Translations under genes and position numbers: made by a program
In this document: positions 12,701 through 24,700 of the stretch, piece after piece
Layout: every line of letters begins with the position of its first letter
Numbering within the stretch: position 1 is the stretch's first letter
NCBI GenBank assembly: GCA_037349105.1
Contig: JAYJMM010000114.1
Location: forward strand, 4,517,501-4,581,500
DNA from: Limnomonas spitsbergensis
Taxonomy: Eukaryota; Chlorophyta; Chlorophyceae; Chlamydomonadales
DNA: 64,000 nt
Reading direction: 5' to 3'
The notes under the pieces: model-generated
The model's input: the letters and a program-made list of their open reading frames with translations, nothing else
What the model was told of the DNA's origin: nothing
Databases searched by the model: none

Positions 12701-15700
12701 TGGTGTGGGCGGTTGGCTGGTTAAGGTTTCGGGTGGGCAGTCGATTACGGTGTGGCAAGTTGGTCTGTTATGGCTTCAGTTGGATTAAGTTAAGTTCAGG
12801 AAACAGCGCAGCCTGGGCCAAAGCCACATCTGCGCATTACAAGCAAATGTTGAGGGCCGCGCCGCCTTATCACCGCTGGACCTCCAGATACCAATCACGG
12901 CGGCGCTGGGGAGGGGGGGGGAGGGCAGCGGTGAACCGACAGACGCACCCCGGTTTGCGGATTATGGCCAACAGACAAATATTGGGCAGAGTATCGGGTC
13001 ACAGGGGGGACCCCAATCGCGGAGCTGGGGGGGGGGCCAACGGTAAACAGCCACACCCCCGTTTGCGGATTATACCGGCCAAAAGTATTAGGTGCCTTTT
13101 CCTCCAGCCCCTGCTGACAGGAGAGGGGGCGAGGCCTTCAGTGCGCCTACAAGTTTTAGGGTAAAATGTTAAGTTTTGTTTTTATGGATTATGCGGGTTT
13201 AGGGTTCATAGATTCTGGGTTTAGGGCTCTCGTGGATTTTGCGGATTTGGGGGTGAGGGCGGCGCTCAAGGTGGCCGAATGCTGATCGGGAAAGGTGGGT
13301 CCTTCGTTCTGCCTTTTCCTGGTACACGGCGGAAAGAGGAGGGAAGAAAATAGTTTGCCTTTTCTAGTACAATAAAAAGGGAAGAAAAGAGTCTGCCTGT
13401 ACTTGTACACGGAGGAAAGCAAAGGGAAGGAAAGAGTCTCTACCCTTTCTGGTACAGAGAAAGGAAAAGGGAAGAAAATGAAATTGTCTGCATTCTCACT
13501 TGTACAAGCCAGACGGAAGGTCTCACCTTTCCCACCATGTCATAATGGGCGCTGTCACAGTAAAAAACGTTCCACACAAGTAGGTGCCCCCTGGTGTCCA
13601 CACTTTTACCACCACCACCGCGCCCGCCCCCTGATCTTCGCACTTTTTGCTCGGCTAGCTTCTCGCGCTCAACGCGCGCAGCAGCTTCCAGGTCGGCCAT
13701 CTGCTCGGCAGCCTTGTGCCGCCGCTCCTGCTCCCACGTTGCCATTTCAGAGGCGCTCAACTGCCTCTGAAGAAAGTGATAAAGTGAAGGAGGTGGGGGA
13801 AAGTGTGAGGTGGGGAGATAAGTGCTGCTCCTGCTCCCATGTGGCCATTGCAGAGGCGCTGAACTGCCCCTGACAAAATATATAAAAGTGAATGAGGCAA
13901 AGGAAAGTGTGAGGTGGGGAGGAAAGTGTCGCCGCCACTGCACCCACATGGCCTTTTCAGAGGCGCTCAGATGCCTCTGATAAGTGATAACAGTGATGGA
14001 AGTGGGGGGAAGTGGGGGGAAGTGTGTGAGAGAAAAGTGTCAGTGTTCCCGCTCCCATGTGGGCAGATCAGATGCGCTCAACGGCCTCTGGTCAAAACTG
14101 ATCAAGTGATATAAGTGGGGGGGAGTGAGAGGGGAGAAAAGTGTGAAACGTTTGAAAATGACCTCCCTCCACGCAGGTCCACATCCCCATACCTGCAGGT
14201 CCACACCTCCATACCTGCACGCCCACACCTCCATACCTGCATGTCCACACCTCCATACCTGCAGGTCCACACCTCCATACCTGCAGGTTTATACCTCCAT
14301 ACCTGCAAATCCACCTCCTTCTCGAGAACCGCCTTGTCGAGCTCCATCTGGACAGACGCCTTCCTCGCCTGGCGCGCCTCCTCCAAAGCGGCCTGCTGCC
14401 GCCGCAGCCGCCTGATGCTGGCCTCGAGGGAGGCGCGCTCCTTCTCCGCCTCGGCGCGACTGCAGGCCGCCTCCTCTTCCTGAGCAGCAGCAGCAGGGCC
14501 GTCGTGCGGGTTTTCTGACCAGTGGCTAAGAAAGAAAGATAATCACGCCTTCCTGGGGCATTAAGGGAACAGCGCAGCCACTGGATGGCGGCAAAGAGGG
14601 AGGCACGCTCCTTTCTCCGCCTTAGCGCGGCTGTGGGCCGCCGATTCTTCCTGAGGGGTGGCAGGGCCATCATCACGACAAGACCGGCCAATGCCCCCCC
14701 CCCCATATGACGACAGTGCCGTACGTCATTCAAGATGAAAAAGAAAGGAAGAAAACTATATGCCTTAGTGGGGCGTGAAAAGATTAAGGAAGCAACGCTG
14801 GATGGCGGCCAAAGAGGGAGGCACACTGCTTCGCCGCCTTTGCACGGCTGTGGGCCGCCGCCCCTTCCTGAGGGGCGGCAGGGTGACGAAATCATCAGCA
14901 TAGCTTCCAGCGCATTTTTTCCTTTGAATATTTGGTATTACACCGGATATTCTAAATATCAAGTAAAAAAAGGCCACACAAGTACCGGGTACCGGTATGT
15001 CTTAGTCTATGTGTAGAAGCAACATTTTTCGATGAATCCCGAAACGTTTTATTGTCACGTTAATGCCGTAAAAATGAGCAAGCTTAGAGCATAGTAATGC
15101 ACAAACCTGAAGGATTTGGGGGGCTAAAAGAGTGGAGATGCTCGATCGTAACCCTTAACCCCTGTATGGGGTGTAATGGAGCTAAGCTCATGAAAGACCT
15201 TCAGTCGGAAAAGTTTTTCCCTCTTTTGTCTGAGCCTGAAGTTCCTCTAACTTTCGAACCCACCCACCCTGACGTCCGCTTTAGCTTCTGATGCTCCTTG
15301 TTACCCTGGAGCACCCCTTGGGCCAGCGGCTATTGGGCTTTTCACTGCGCTCCAAACCGTCAGTTTGTCCCCTCTGAAGAGTTACGAGTCGTCTCCGGTT
15401 CAGTGTTAGCAGATTTATTTTTGCTCCGAAACCGGCCCCCCCGACACTGGTTTCACTTTCTGAGGGCAGGACCCTCTACTAAACTGTGAACTGCTTGTGC
15501 AAGCTTGAGGAGTAGGATGACCGCAGTTTAAAGCGCCGACTTTTCTGACGGACCTTTTCACCCAACTATTTATAAACGGGCAGTGATGATACTGTAGTCT
15601 CAAACTGACTCTATCTCGGAGACTAATGCCAATCTGAGCCCCCCAAATTTTGAGATCCCCCCCCCCCACTTTTCCAGCTCACACTCAAATGGACATGAAA

Positions 15701-18700
15701 CACAAACCCGCTGTAAGTCAACACCAGTACATGTTTAATCAGAATACCGTATATTTGGTTTCCTTCCCCTCAGGTATGAATTCATTAATAATTTCATGCT
15801 ACCCTCAGGGCACAGTTTCGACAAATTTCGACCAAAACTCTCCATTTCTGACTGGAAACTGGTTTCAAGGACAGATGACTAATTTTTTAGCATCCCTCAC
15901 CTCAAAACAATCTTAATTATGAGGGGAGGCGAAGCATATCTCCAGTACGTGAAAACGATGTCTTTGGCCGGATTGCCTTATGGTCGGCAGTGCCACTAAA
16001 CCCTCACCAGCTTGCGCAGAGCTCTCTTCTCCTCCTCCTGGATCCTCTGAAGCTCAAGGCACGTCAGGCATGATGCGTCCTTCACATGGCATCTGTGGAG
16101 GTTAGAGGGGGAGGGATAGGGAGGGGAAACGAGGGGATGGAGGGGGGAAGTGGGAAGTGTGAACGTTGGGCATGAATGCATGATGCATCCTTCACATGAC
16201 ATCTGTGGAGGGTAGAGGGGGAGGGATAGGGAGGGGAATCGAGGGTGGGGGGGGGAGGTGCGAAGTGGGAACGTCAGGTTCTTCCCGGCATCTTTGATTG
16301 GGCATCTGTGGAGGGTAGAGGGGAAGGGGGGTGAATGTGTCCTTAAGCTTCCCAGAGGCACCTCCTTCTCCTCCTTCTCCTCCTCCTGGATCCTCATGAG
16401 CTCAAGGCATGATGCATCCTTCGCAGGGCATCTGTGGAGGGTAGAGGGGAAGGGGGGCGAGGAGGGATTTGTGTGGCTGGCTGAACCCGATTTGGGGGTG
16501 CGTTGTAAAGGTTAAGGTTTAGGGTTTAAGGTTTAGGGTTCAGCCGTTTCATGTTTTTTAATTCAAAACTTGGGTGTTTTCTGTTCAGGGTTTCAGAATG
16601 ATGGAATAGGGTTAAGAGTGCAGGGTTGGGTTATTGCAAACTAGATACGTGATACAGTCGTTTCATGGTTGAAACAGAACCCTGAACACTAATCCTTTTA
16701 CGTGGAGATACAATGAGACACAAACCTTTGGGGAACTGGCATGTTTAGCGAGATTGGCACTAGGCAAACTTGAGAGATAGCGTTTCGTAGGGGCCGAGGC
16801 TGTAGCTTACAACAGTACCACTGTCACATGACACAATGCGCCTAACGACCCACCTTCCCCGTCCCTTCCACCCCACACTGCCCCGTGTCACGCTCCTCGC
16901 TTGCAGATGCTCATTAGACATTTCCCTAATGCATCCACATACCCCCCCCCCAAAATAACCTTGCCCCCCCCCCCCCTGCATCCTCATGCATTCACATGCA
17001 CCCGCCTGCACCCTCATGCTCTCCCCATACAACCGCATGCACCCTCATGCATCCCTTATACACCCCATGCATCCCCATACACCGTCGTGTACCCTCATGC
17101 ATTAAAAAACAACCTCATATACCCTCATGCACCCTCATGCATCCCCATGCACCCTCGTGCACCCTCTGATGCATCCCTCATACACCCCATTCACCCCTGT
17201 ACCCTCATGCACCCCCATGCATCCACATACACCCCTCATGCATCCCCATGCACCTCCATGCATCCCTCATGCACCCCATGCATCCCCATGCACCCCATGC
17301 ATCCCACATGTACCCTGTGCACCTCCATGCATCCCCATGCACTCCCATGCATCCCACATGTATCCTGTGCACCTCCATGCATCTCTCATGCACTCCCATG
17401 CATCCCACATGTACCCTGTGCACCTCCATGCATCCCCATGCACCCCATGCATCCCACATGTACCCCATGCATCCCACATGTATCCTGTGCACCTCCATGC
17501 ATCCCTCATGCACTCCCATGCATCCCACATGTACCCTGTGCACCTCCATGCATCCCTCATGCACTCCCATGCATCCCACATGTACCCTGTGTACCTCCAT
17601 GCATCCCTCATACACCCTCATGCATCCCCCTGCATCCTCGTGCACCCCCATGCATTCCTTTTACACCCCCATGCAGCCTTCATGCAACCCATGCAAATCC
17701 ATGCATCCGAATGCACCTCCATGCATGTATCATTCACTCCCATTACCCCATGCACCATGTGCATTTATCATGCACTCCCATTGCCCCATGCAACATGTGC
17801 ATTTATCATGCACTCCCATTGCCCCATGCACCATGTGCATTTATCATGCGCTCCCGTGCACTCACTCTCTTGTGATCAGGTGCCCCTGCGCCTTGCAGAA
17901 ATCAACAACCGAAAACAACCATCCGCCTCACCGCGCCAAACGCTCAAGGAAATTTAAAAAATCAAAAATCAAATTTCGAAATTCGAAAACCTAAGAGACT
18001 GCCGGACTCACTCCCTCGTGATCAGGTGCCCCTGCGCCTTGCAGAAATCGTACACCAGCTCCTTGCAGCGCATGCGCTCGTGCGAGCGGTCGTAAGCGTG
18101 GCAGCGCAGCGAGCACGCGTGGCCGCACGGCAGCGGCTGGTTGCACGGCTGGCAGCATCCGCCCTGGGGCGTCTTGCTGAGGAAGGACGCAGGTGTGTCC
18201 AGCAGGGAGCGAGTGCCGTGGATCTGGCACTGCGCTGGCAGGCCCCGCAACACGGCGCCACGCGGGACCAGAAGCCCCAGGACCTTGCCCCAGTGCCTGT
18301 GAAGGGATATGTGAAGAGTGAAGTGTGAAGGAGTACCAGGGAGCGCATCCCCAGGACCTGTCAAGGGAAGTGCAAAGTGTGGATATTGTCAAAGGGGGCA
18401 GCTCCAGAACATTGCCCCAGTGCCTGTCCAGTAAAGTAGCCTGCTGGCGTCATATGCACTCTACCCTACAATCTATACCCTACACTTAAACTTAAACTTC
18501 ACAACTTCACCCTATGCCCTGAACACCGCCAAACCTGCATATATCCCCACTGCTGGCACCCTACACCCTAAACCCTACACCCTTGACCCTAAACCCTGCA
18601 CACAGCCATACCTGCGTGCCTCCCCGCTGCTTGCGCCCCGCAGAGTGGCTGCACTGCCGATCAGCACCAAGCCATGTCTCGCGCGAGACAGCAACACATT

Positions 18701-21700
18701 GATGCGCTCCGGCTCGCTCAGGAAGCCGACACTCCCGCGGTCGTTGCACCTCACCAGGGACGCGACAACCACATCGGCCTCCTCACCCTGGGGTGTGGGA
18801 AGGGTGTGAGAGGCAGTGTGGGAGGGTGTGAGACGTAGTGCGGGAAGGTGTGATATGCGGTGTGAGAGGGTGTGAGAGGGTGTGGGAGGCAGTGCAAGGT
18901 AGTGTGGGACGGTGTGAGATATGGTGTGAGAGGGTGTGGGAGGCAGTGTGGAAGGATGTGCAAGGAAGTGTGGGTGGGTGAGAGATATGGTGTGAGAGGG
19001 TGTGGGAGGATGTGTGGGAGGATGTGCAAGGTAGTAAGGGAGGGTGTGGGATGTGGTGTGAGAAGGTGTGAGAGGTAGACCACCCGATACTTGTCAGTAA
19101 AGGGCTTCACAATGCAGGGTTTAGGGTTAAGAGCTTAGATCTAAACCCTAGACCAGTGTGTCAAGGACCACCTGGTAGTTTTCGATCGTGGGCTTCACAG
19201 GTTAGGGTTACTGGGTTAGGGCATCACCCTTCAATTTGGTACCCTAAACCAACGCATTGAAGACCACCTGATAGTTGTCGATTGTGGCCACACGAATGCC
19301 GGGGGAGGGAGAGCTGCTTGAAGAGCCAGATGCTGACCCTGCCCCGCTGCTACCCGTTGCGGGGATGGACGCGGAGATGCCGGACAGCAGCTGCGGCTGG
19401 GCCTCTTTATGGAGGGCGGTGACATCAAGATCCCCCAGGGAAACCTGGTATGAATTATGTGTGGGACAAGTGTGGGAGGTGTGAAGGTGGCTGGGAATTC
19501 TTGTGGAGGGCAGTGACATGGAGACCCCTACAGACACCTGGTATGAACTGAAAACTGTGAGATAAGTGAGAAGGTGTGAAAGCGGCTGGGCCTCCTTGTG
19601 GGGTGCTGTGATGGCGAGAATCGCGAGATCCCCCAGGAACACCTGGTATGAATTGAGAATTGTGGGAGAGTGTGGAGGGTGTGAACGTGGCTGGGAATTC
19701 TTGTGGAGGGCGATGACGACGAGACCCCAGGGACACCTGGTATGAATTGAGAAGTGTGGGGAAGTGTGGGAGGTGTGAACGGCTGTGTTTCCTTGTGGAG
19801 GGCAGTGATGTCGAGATCCTCCACGGACACCTGGTATGGATTTATAAGTTTGGGAAAAGTGTGGGAGGTGTGTATGCGGCTGGGCTTCCTAGTGGACAAC
19901 GGCGATGTTGAGATCCCCCGGGGACACTTGGTATAAATTGAAAAGTGTGAGATGGGTGCGGAGGTGTGAACGACTGTGTCTCCTTGTGGAGGACGGTGAC
20001 ATCGAGATCCCCCACAGACACTTGGTATGCATTGACAAGTGTGAGAGAAGTGTGGGAGGTGTTAATGGGGATGGGTATGCTTGTGAAGGGCCCCCATCCC
20101 CTCCAGTTTACCTTATTGTTTGTTTTGCACAGCTCCCTGTGGATCTCCAGCAGCTGGCCTAGGTAGGGGGTGAGGATCACCATCTGGTCGGCCCGGTAGC
20201 CCTGCTGAAGCAGGTAGGTCACGATAGAAACTGCCATCTGCACCTCGTGGAGGTTGACCTATAAAGAGTGAGGAGGCAGGTAAGAGTGAGATAAGAGTGG
20301 GGGAGGGAAGTGGGAAAGAGTGGGGGATTAAGAGTAGAGAGTAAAGTGTTATGAGTGACGAGTCAATAGTCGAGAGTGATGCAAGACAAGTGGCGCGTGG
20401 GAGTGACGAGGAAAGAGTGAGAAGCGGGGATTGGGGAGTGGGAAGTGAGGAGTGGGGAGAGAGGAGTGGGGAGAACGGAGACAGGGGGGAGGAGCAATGA
20501 GTGCATCTGTTTTCTGGGGATATGATGCACTATGCCCTGGGGTATGTAGAGGCTGGTAATACTGCAGCTTATAATGCTCATATTTTGTTGCATGGTAGCT
20601 CACCTAGTGCAAGGGCCAAACAGGTGGCTTCCTTAATCCAGGCCTCAGGGCGTATCGTTTCTTTATTTATTTAGTTAGTTTCTTTATTTAATGCTTATAC
20701 TGAAGTTATGTTGAACAATCATTTAATCAAAAAAAAATGTGTGATTTATCTGTTCCACTATTAAACTTGAACCGCCATGGGGTAATTAAGACTAGCATGT
20801 TATTGATAGCGGCAGAGGGCATGCATCCCCATTCAAGGGCACTTAAGAGTAGGTGCACCTGCTGTTCCTCGGGGATGTGACGCGCTGGGCCAGGCATGCA
20901 AGATTGGCAGCTTGGGGGTCATGCGTGCTGGGTTTGTAGCCAAAGGGCCATGCACGATAGCTTTATAGTTTGCCTCTTGGGCTGGAAGGTGTAGGTATGC
21001 CATGCATGCTAGACAAGTAACTGGGGAGCCATGCATGCTAGCTGAGTAGATACGGTAGGGGCCATGCATGCCGGTTGAGTAGCTAGGGGCCATGCACGAG
21101 GGGGGGGCAAAAACAAAAAAAATCGACCCCATGCCCCTTTTTTGTAGAGCTTGAAGAGAGCGTTCCATAGCTGTGTTTAAAATATTTTTGGCCCAGGGGG
21201 GTGGGAGATATGGGGGGGCAAAGTTGGGGGGGGGAAGGTGGGTGGTCTCCCCAAAAATCCAATATTTGGAAAACTTCGTATATTTTTTCTGGAGGTCTGT
21301 TGAGGCTGGCAGTGGCACCTCTGTGTTCCTCTTGTCAACATGAGTCCATTAACATCATAAAATGTTGCTTGAATTACCATATGACCCCCTGCCCCCCCAC
21401 ACTGAGGGTTTGGCCCCATTGGACACACCCCGAAACCAGCTGAGCCAGCCTTAGAAAGAGCGTTGTATTACACGCAGCACATAGTAGTGTTGGTCTGGTG
21501 GATCATGAATGAACATATCACTTGTGGTCGTTGTGGCAAGGTCCTCAAATCCGCTGACCCTGCAAACGTCAGACGCCACCAGAATGGGAGGGAGTGCATG
21601 GCAGCTTCCGCGATACAACGCGATTCGAAACGGCAGAGAACGCTCGGGTTTGCTCCCCCTCCACCGCTAGCTATCCCTGCTGCTGCCCCAGCCTAGCATC

Positions 21701-24700
21701 CTGCACAGCCTAGCATCCTTCATGGTGCGGGACCCCTTCGCCGTGCTGGTCTCAAGCGGCGGGGTGCTGGCCTTGGCAGTCTTCAGAGCTGATGTGCTCC
21801 AGGTCCCCACGGCCAAGGGGGGTCTGTATAGTGTGGGCGAGATGACACCGGAGCAACTGCTGATGGATGCTGCTCAGGTGACTGGGGTGCTTATGCACCT
21901 GAGGTACGCTGGAGGCGACGAGGAGGATGGGTCAGATGCTGCATTTGAGTGAATGGGCAAGACAGGCGGGCAGCTAAAGGTGGCTGCCCACAGAGCCTTC
22001 CCCTTCGCCATGACAGCCTCTCCGTCTCCAGAGACACCACACGCCGTGGCAAGGTGCGAGGCATCTACTCTGGACAGCATCTTGGCAGCTCTGCTCACCC
22101 AGGGGGGGTGCCAGGCCAGCTTCCGCCAGCTGCCCCTCACAGCGTGAATATGTCCGCTGAGTTCCCATACAGAGGCAGTGAGGCCAAGGTCTGGCCTCTT
22201 TGCAACAGCGTGCCTCAGCAGCTAGAGCAGCGCCAAGATCAGCCTGGGCCATCAGCAACCAAGGATGCCTTTGTGGACTGTAGGGTGGCTGGGTGTGGGA
22301 AGAAGTTCAAGTTATCCGCTGTGCGTCGCACGCCATATCTTGTTAGGCCAATGTGGCGCAGCCTGCAGCTTGGAGCCTCATGCTGATGAAGCATGTGGCT
22401 TCTGTGGTGCCGTGTGTGGAGACCGGGACTCTGGCATGTGCAGGTCAGAGCTGGGAAATGACTCTAACAGCATTATCGTGAAAGTCAGCTCCGCATGCCC
22501 TCTGCACCACAAGATGTCATACGCCTCAGCGCACAAGGTGTCAGCCACCAATCCTTGCACCAACAGGCCAGTGCCATGCCAGGTCTGCAGGAGCAGGGAT
22601 CCGCCCGTCCCCCGCCCGTGGGTCTGGAGCTATCACTACCTTGATCACATGCTGACAGCCCATCCTGATCAGCAGGTGGCGGAGGCAGATGTGGCAAGCT
22701 ACGCGGTGACGGTGGAGGAATTAGAGGGAGTAGTGGGCAAAGAGATCCCGCTGAGGGAGAGGAAGAAGGCAGTGAGGGAGCTCATGGCAAAGATGAAGGC
22801 TAATGCCATCGCATTGCCACCGCCATCCAGGCCATCTGCCTTCTGGAAACATGTCATTGCTAGCGAGCAGTAGTCGGTTGTCAATAGCCTGGCTTAGCTC
22901 AGTACCCAAATTGACTGTTGGCATGAATTGTGATCGCTAGCGAGCATTAGTCGGTACTCAATAGCCTGGCTGAGCCCAGTACCAAAATTGACTGTTGGCA
23001 TGTCATCACCTAACGAATTGAAATATACCAGAAGAAGCGCCTTGACGAGCTGATAAAAAAACACCCCTTAAGTAACCTGTAATTTTGAATTTTGACTGAG
23101 ATATTTGAATTGCAATGGGTTCCGGAGGCAGTGGGTGGGTGGGTGGTAGCCTCAGGTGCTCGTTTTATTTTCTGGGCATGGGGTCCCTGGCTTTTTGTGT
23201 CCCCCCCTCGGCCGTGCACGCAAGTTTAGGAGGTAGGAGCCATGCATGCAAGTTTAGGAGGTAGGAGCCATGCATGCAAGTTTAGGAGGTAGGAGCCATG
23301 CATCCAAGTTTAGGAGGTAGGAGCCATGCATGCAAGTTTAGGAGGTAGGAGCCATGCATTCAAGTTTGGGAGGTAGGAGCCATGCATGCAAGTTTAGGAG
23401 GCAGGAGCCATGCATGCAAGTTTAGGAGGCAGGAGCCATGCATGCCAGCTTAGGAGGTAGGAGCCATGCATGCCAGCTTAGGAGGTAGGAGCCATGCATG
23501 CTAGGTGAGTAGCTTGCCTTGGACTGGAACGTGTCGGCGTTCCATCCTTGACCCTTCTCCATGACCTCCATTTGGTCATGGTCGATGAACAAGACGCGCC
23601 CACTGTCCGGCTGCAGGCCGCGCAGCGGTGGGTGGAGCGACACGCTGGCGTGGTCCTTCAGGTCGGGGTAGGTGCAGGCACGGACAAGCTCTGAAACCTG
23701 CAGGACAAAATCGGGAGCAGCGCCTCTTTTAGTGGGCTTCAGACCACACATAGGGGGCCGCCGGGCAGCCACCACTGGGTCAATTGGGACAGAATGTTGA
23801 CCAATCTATAGCCCGTGGCCTGAGCAGCAGGACTTGCTTCCCCAGGCCCCCACGTCCGTGCGCCGTGATGTAGCTGAATTGTAGCTGAAGCACGATAAAC
23901 GAGACACTGATCAGGAGGCGAGATATCTGAGGCAACTAGGGCTGGCGCACACCGTATGTCCTCACGCTACATCTTAGCCCTAAACCCTGAACCTTGAACC
24001 CTAAATCCTGGAACCTGAAACCTAAATCCTGAACCTCGTACCCTGAACCCCAAACCCTGAACCTCTAAACATTGTGTGCAGGCGTTTGTGTATGCGGCCA
24101 AGATAGAATGAAGGGAGCCTGGCCTTGCTAACAGCCCCGACCCTTGACCTTGGACCCTTAACCCTGCAACATAAAGCCAACAACCAAAACTCATACCCCC
24201 CCTCAGTGAGAGTACATTCACATGTAACATTCATAAAATAAACGTGAGGGAAGCCTAGGTCTTGTTTGATTCCTAAACCCTGAAGCAGGACCCCTTAACC
24301 CTTAACCCTAGACTCCTACATGAGGGTGCACGCGGTGCTGAACACCCAAGGTCGCAAACGTTATATTGCTTGTTTCCTGAACCCTGACCCCTAAACCCGT
24401 AACTCCTACCCGAGGGTGCACGCGGTGCTGAACACCCAAGGTCGCAAAGGTTATATTGCTTGTTTCCTTAACCCTGAACCCTGACCCCTATACCCGTAAC
24501 TCCTACCCGAGGTTGCACATGGTGTTGAACACCCAAGGTTGCATAGGTGAACTTGATTGTTTCCTTAAACCTAACAACGTAACCCTCATCCCGAAACTCC
24601 TACCTGAGGGTGTGCGTTTTGTTCGCCCAAGGTCACGTGGGGGAAGCCTAGTCTTGCTTGTTTGCTTAACCCCAAACCCTAAACCTTAAAAACTAAAAAC

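Larger units (their letters stand above)
21098..23209 (+). mobile_element. DNA transposon copy 1, BED-like finger, GAGGGGGGGGCAAAAA ends
   Basis: 2.1-kb element with inverted ends GAGGGGGGGGCAAAAA and TTTTTGTGTCCCCCCCTC, inserted in a CCATGCATGC array. Flanks GCCATGCAC and GCCGTGCAC suggest an 8-9-bp target duplication. Inside are a BED-like Cys/His ORF, a middle ORF and a Cys/His-rich ORF; no catalytic transposase domain is visible, so it is probably non-autonomous. Copy 2 at 60,853 shares both ends and both ORFs. Confidence 0.85.

Noticed and set aside
14092..14901. 269-codon minus ORF
   Set aside because: Runs through exon 25 in the wrong frame and through repeats; the phased 165-bp exon explains the coding signal.
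17000..17994. Long ORFs rich in HPHASP/MHPTCI
   Set aside because: Product of the CATGCACCC array in three frames.
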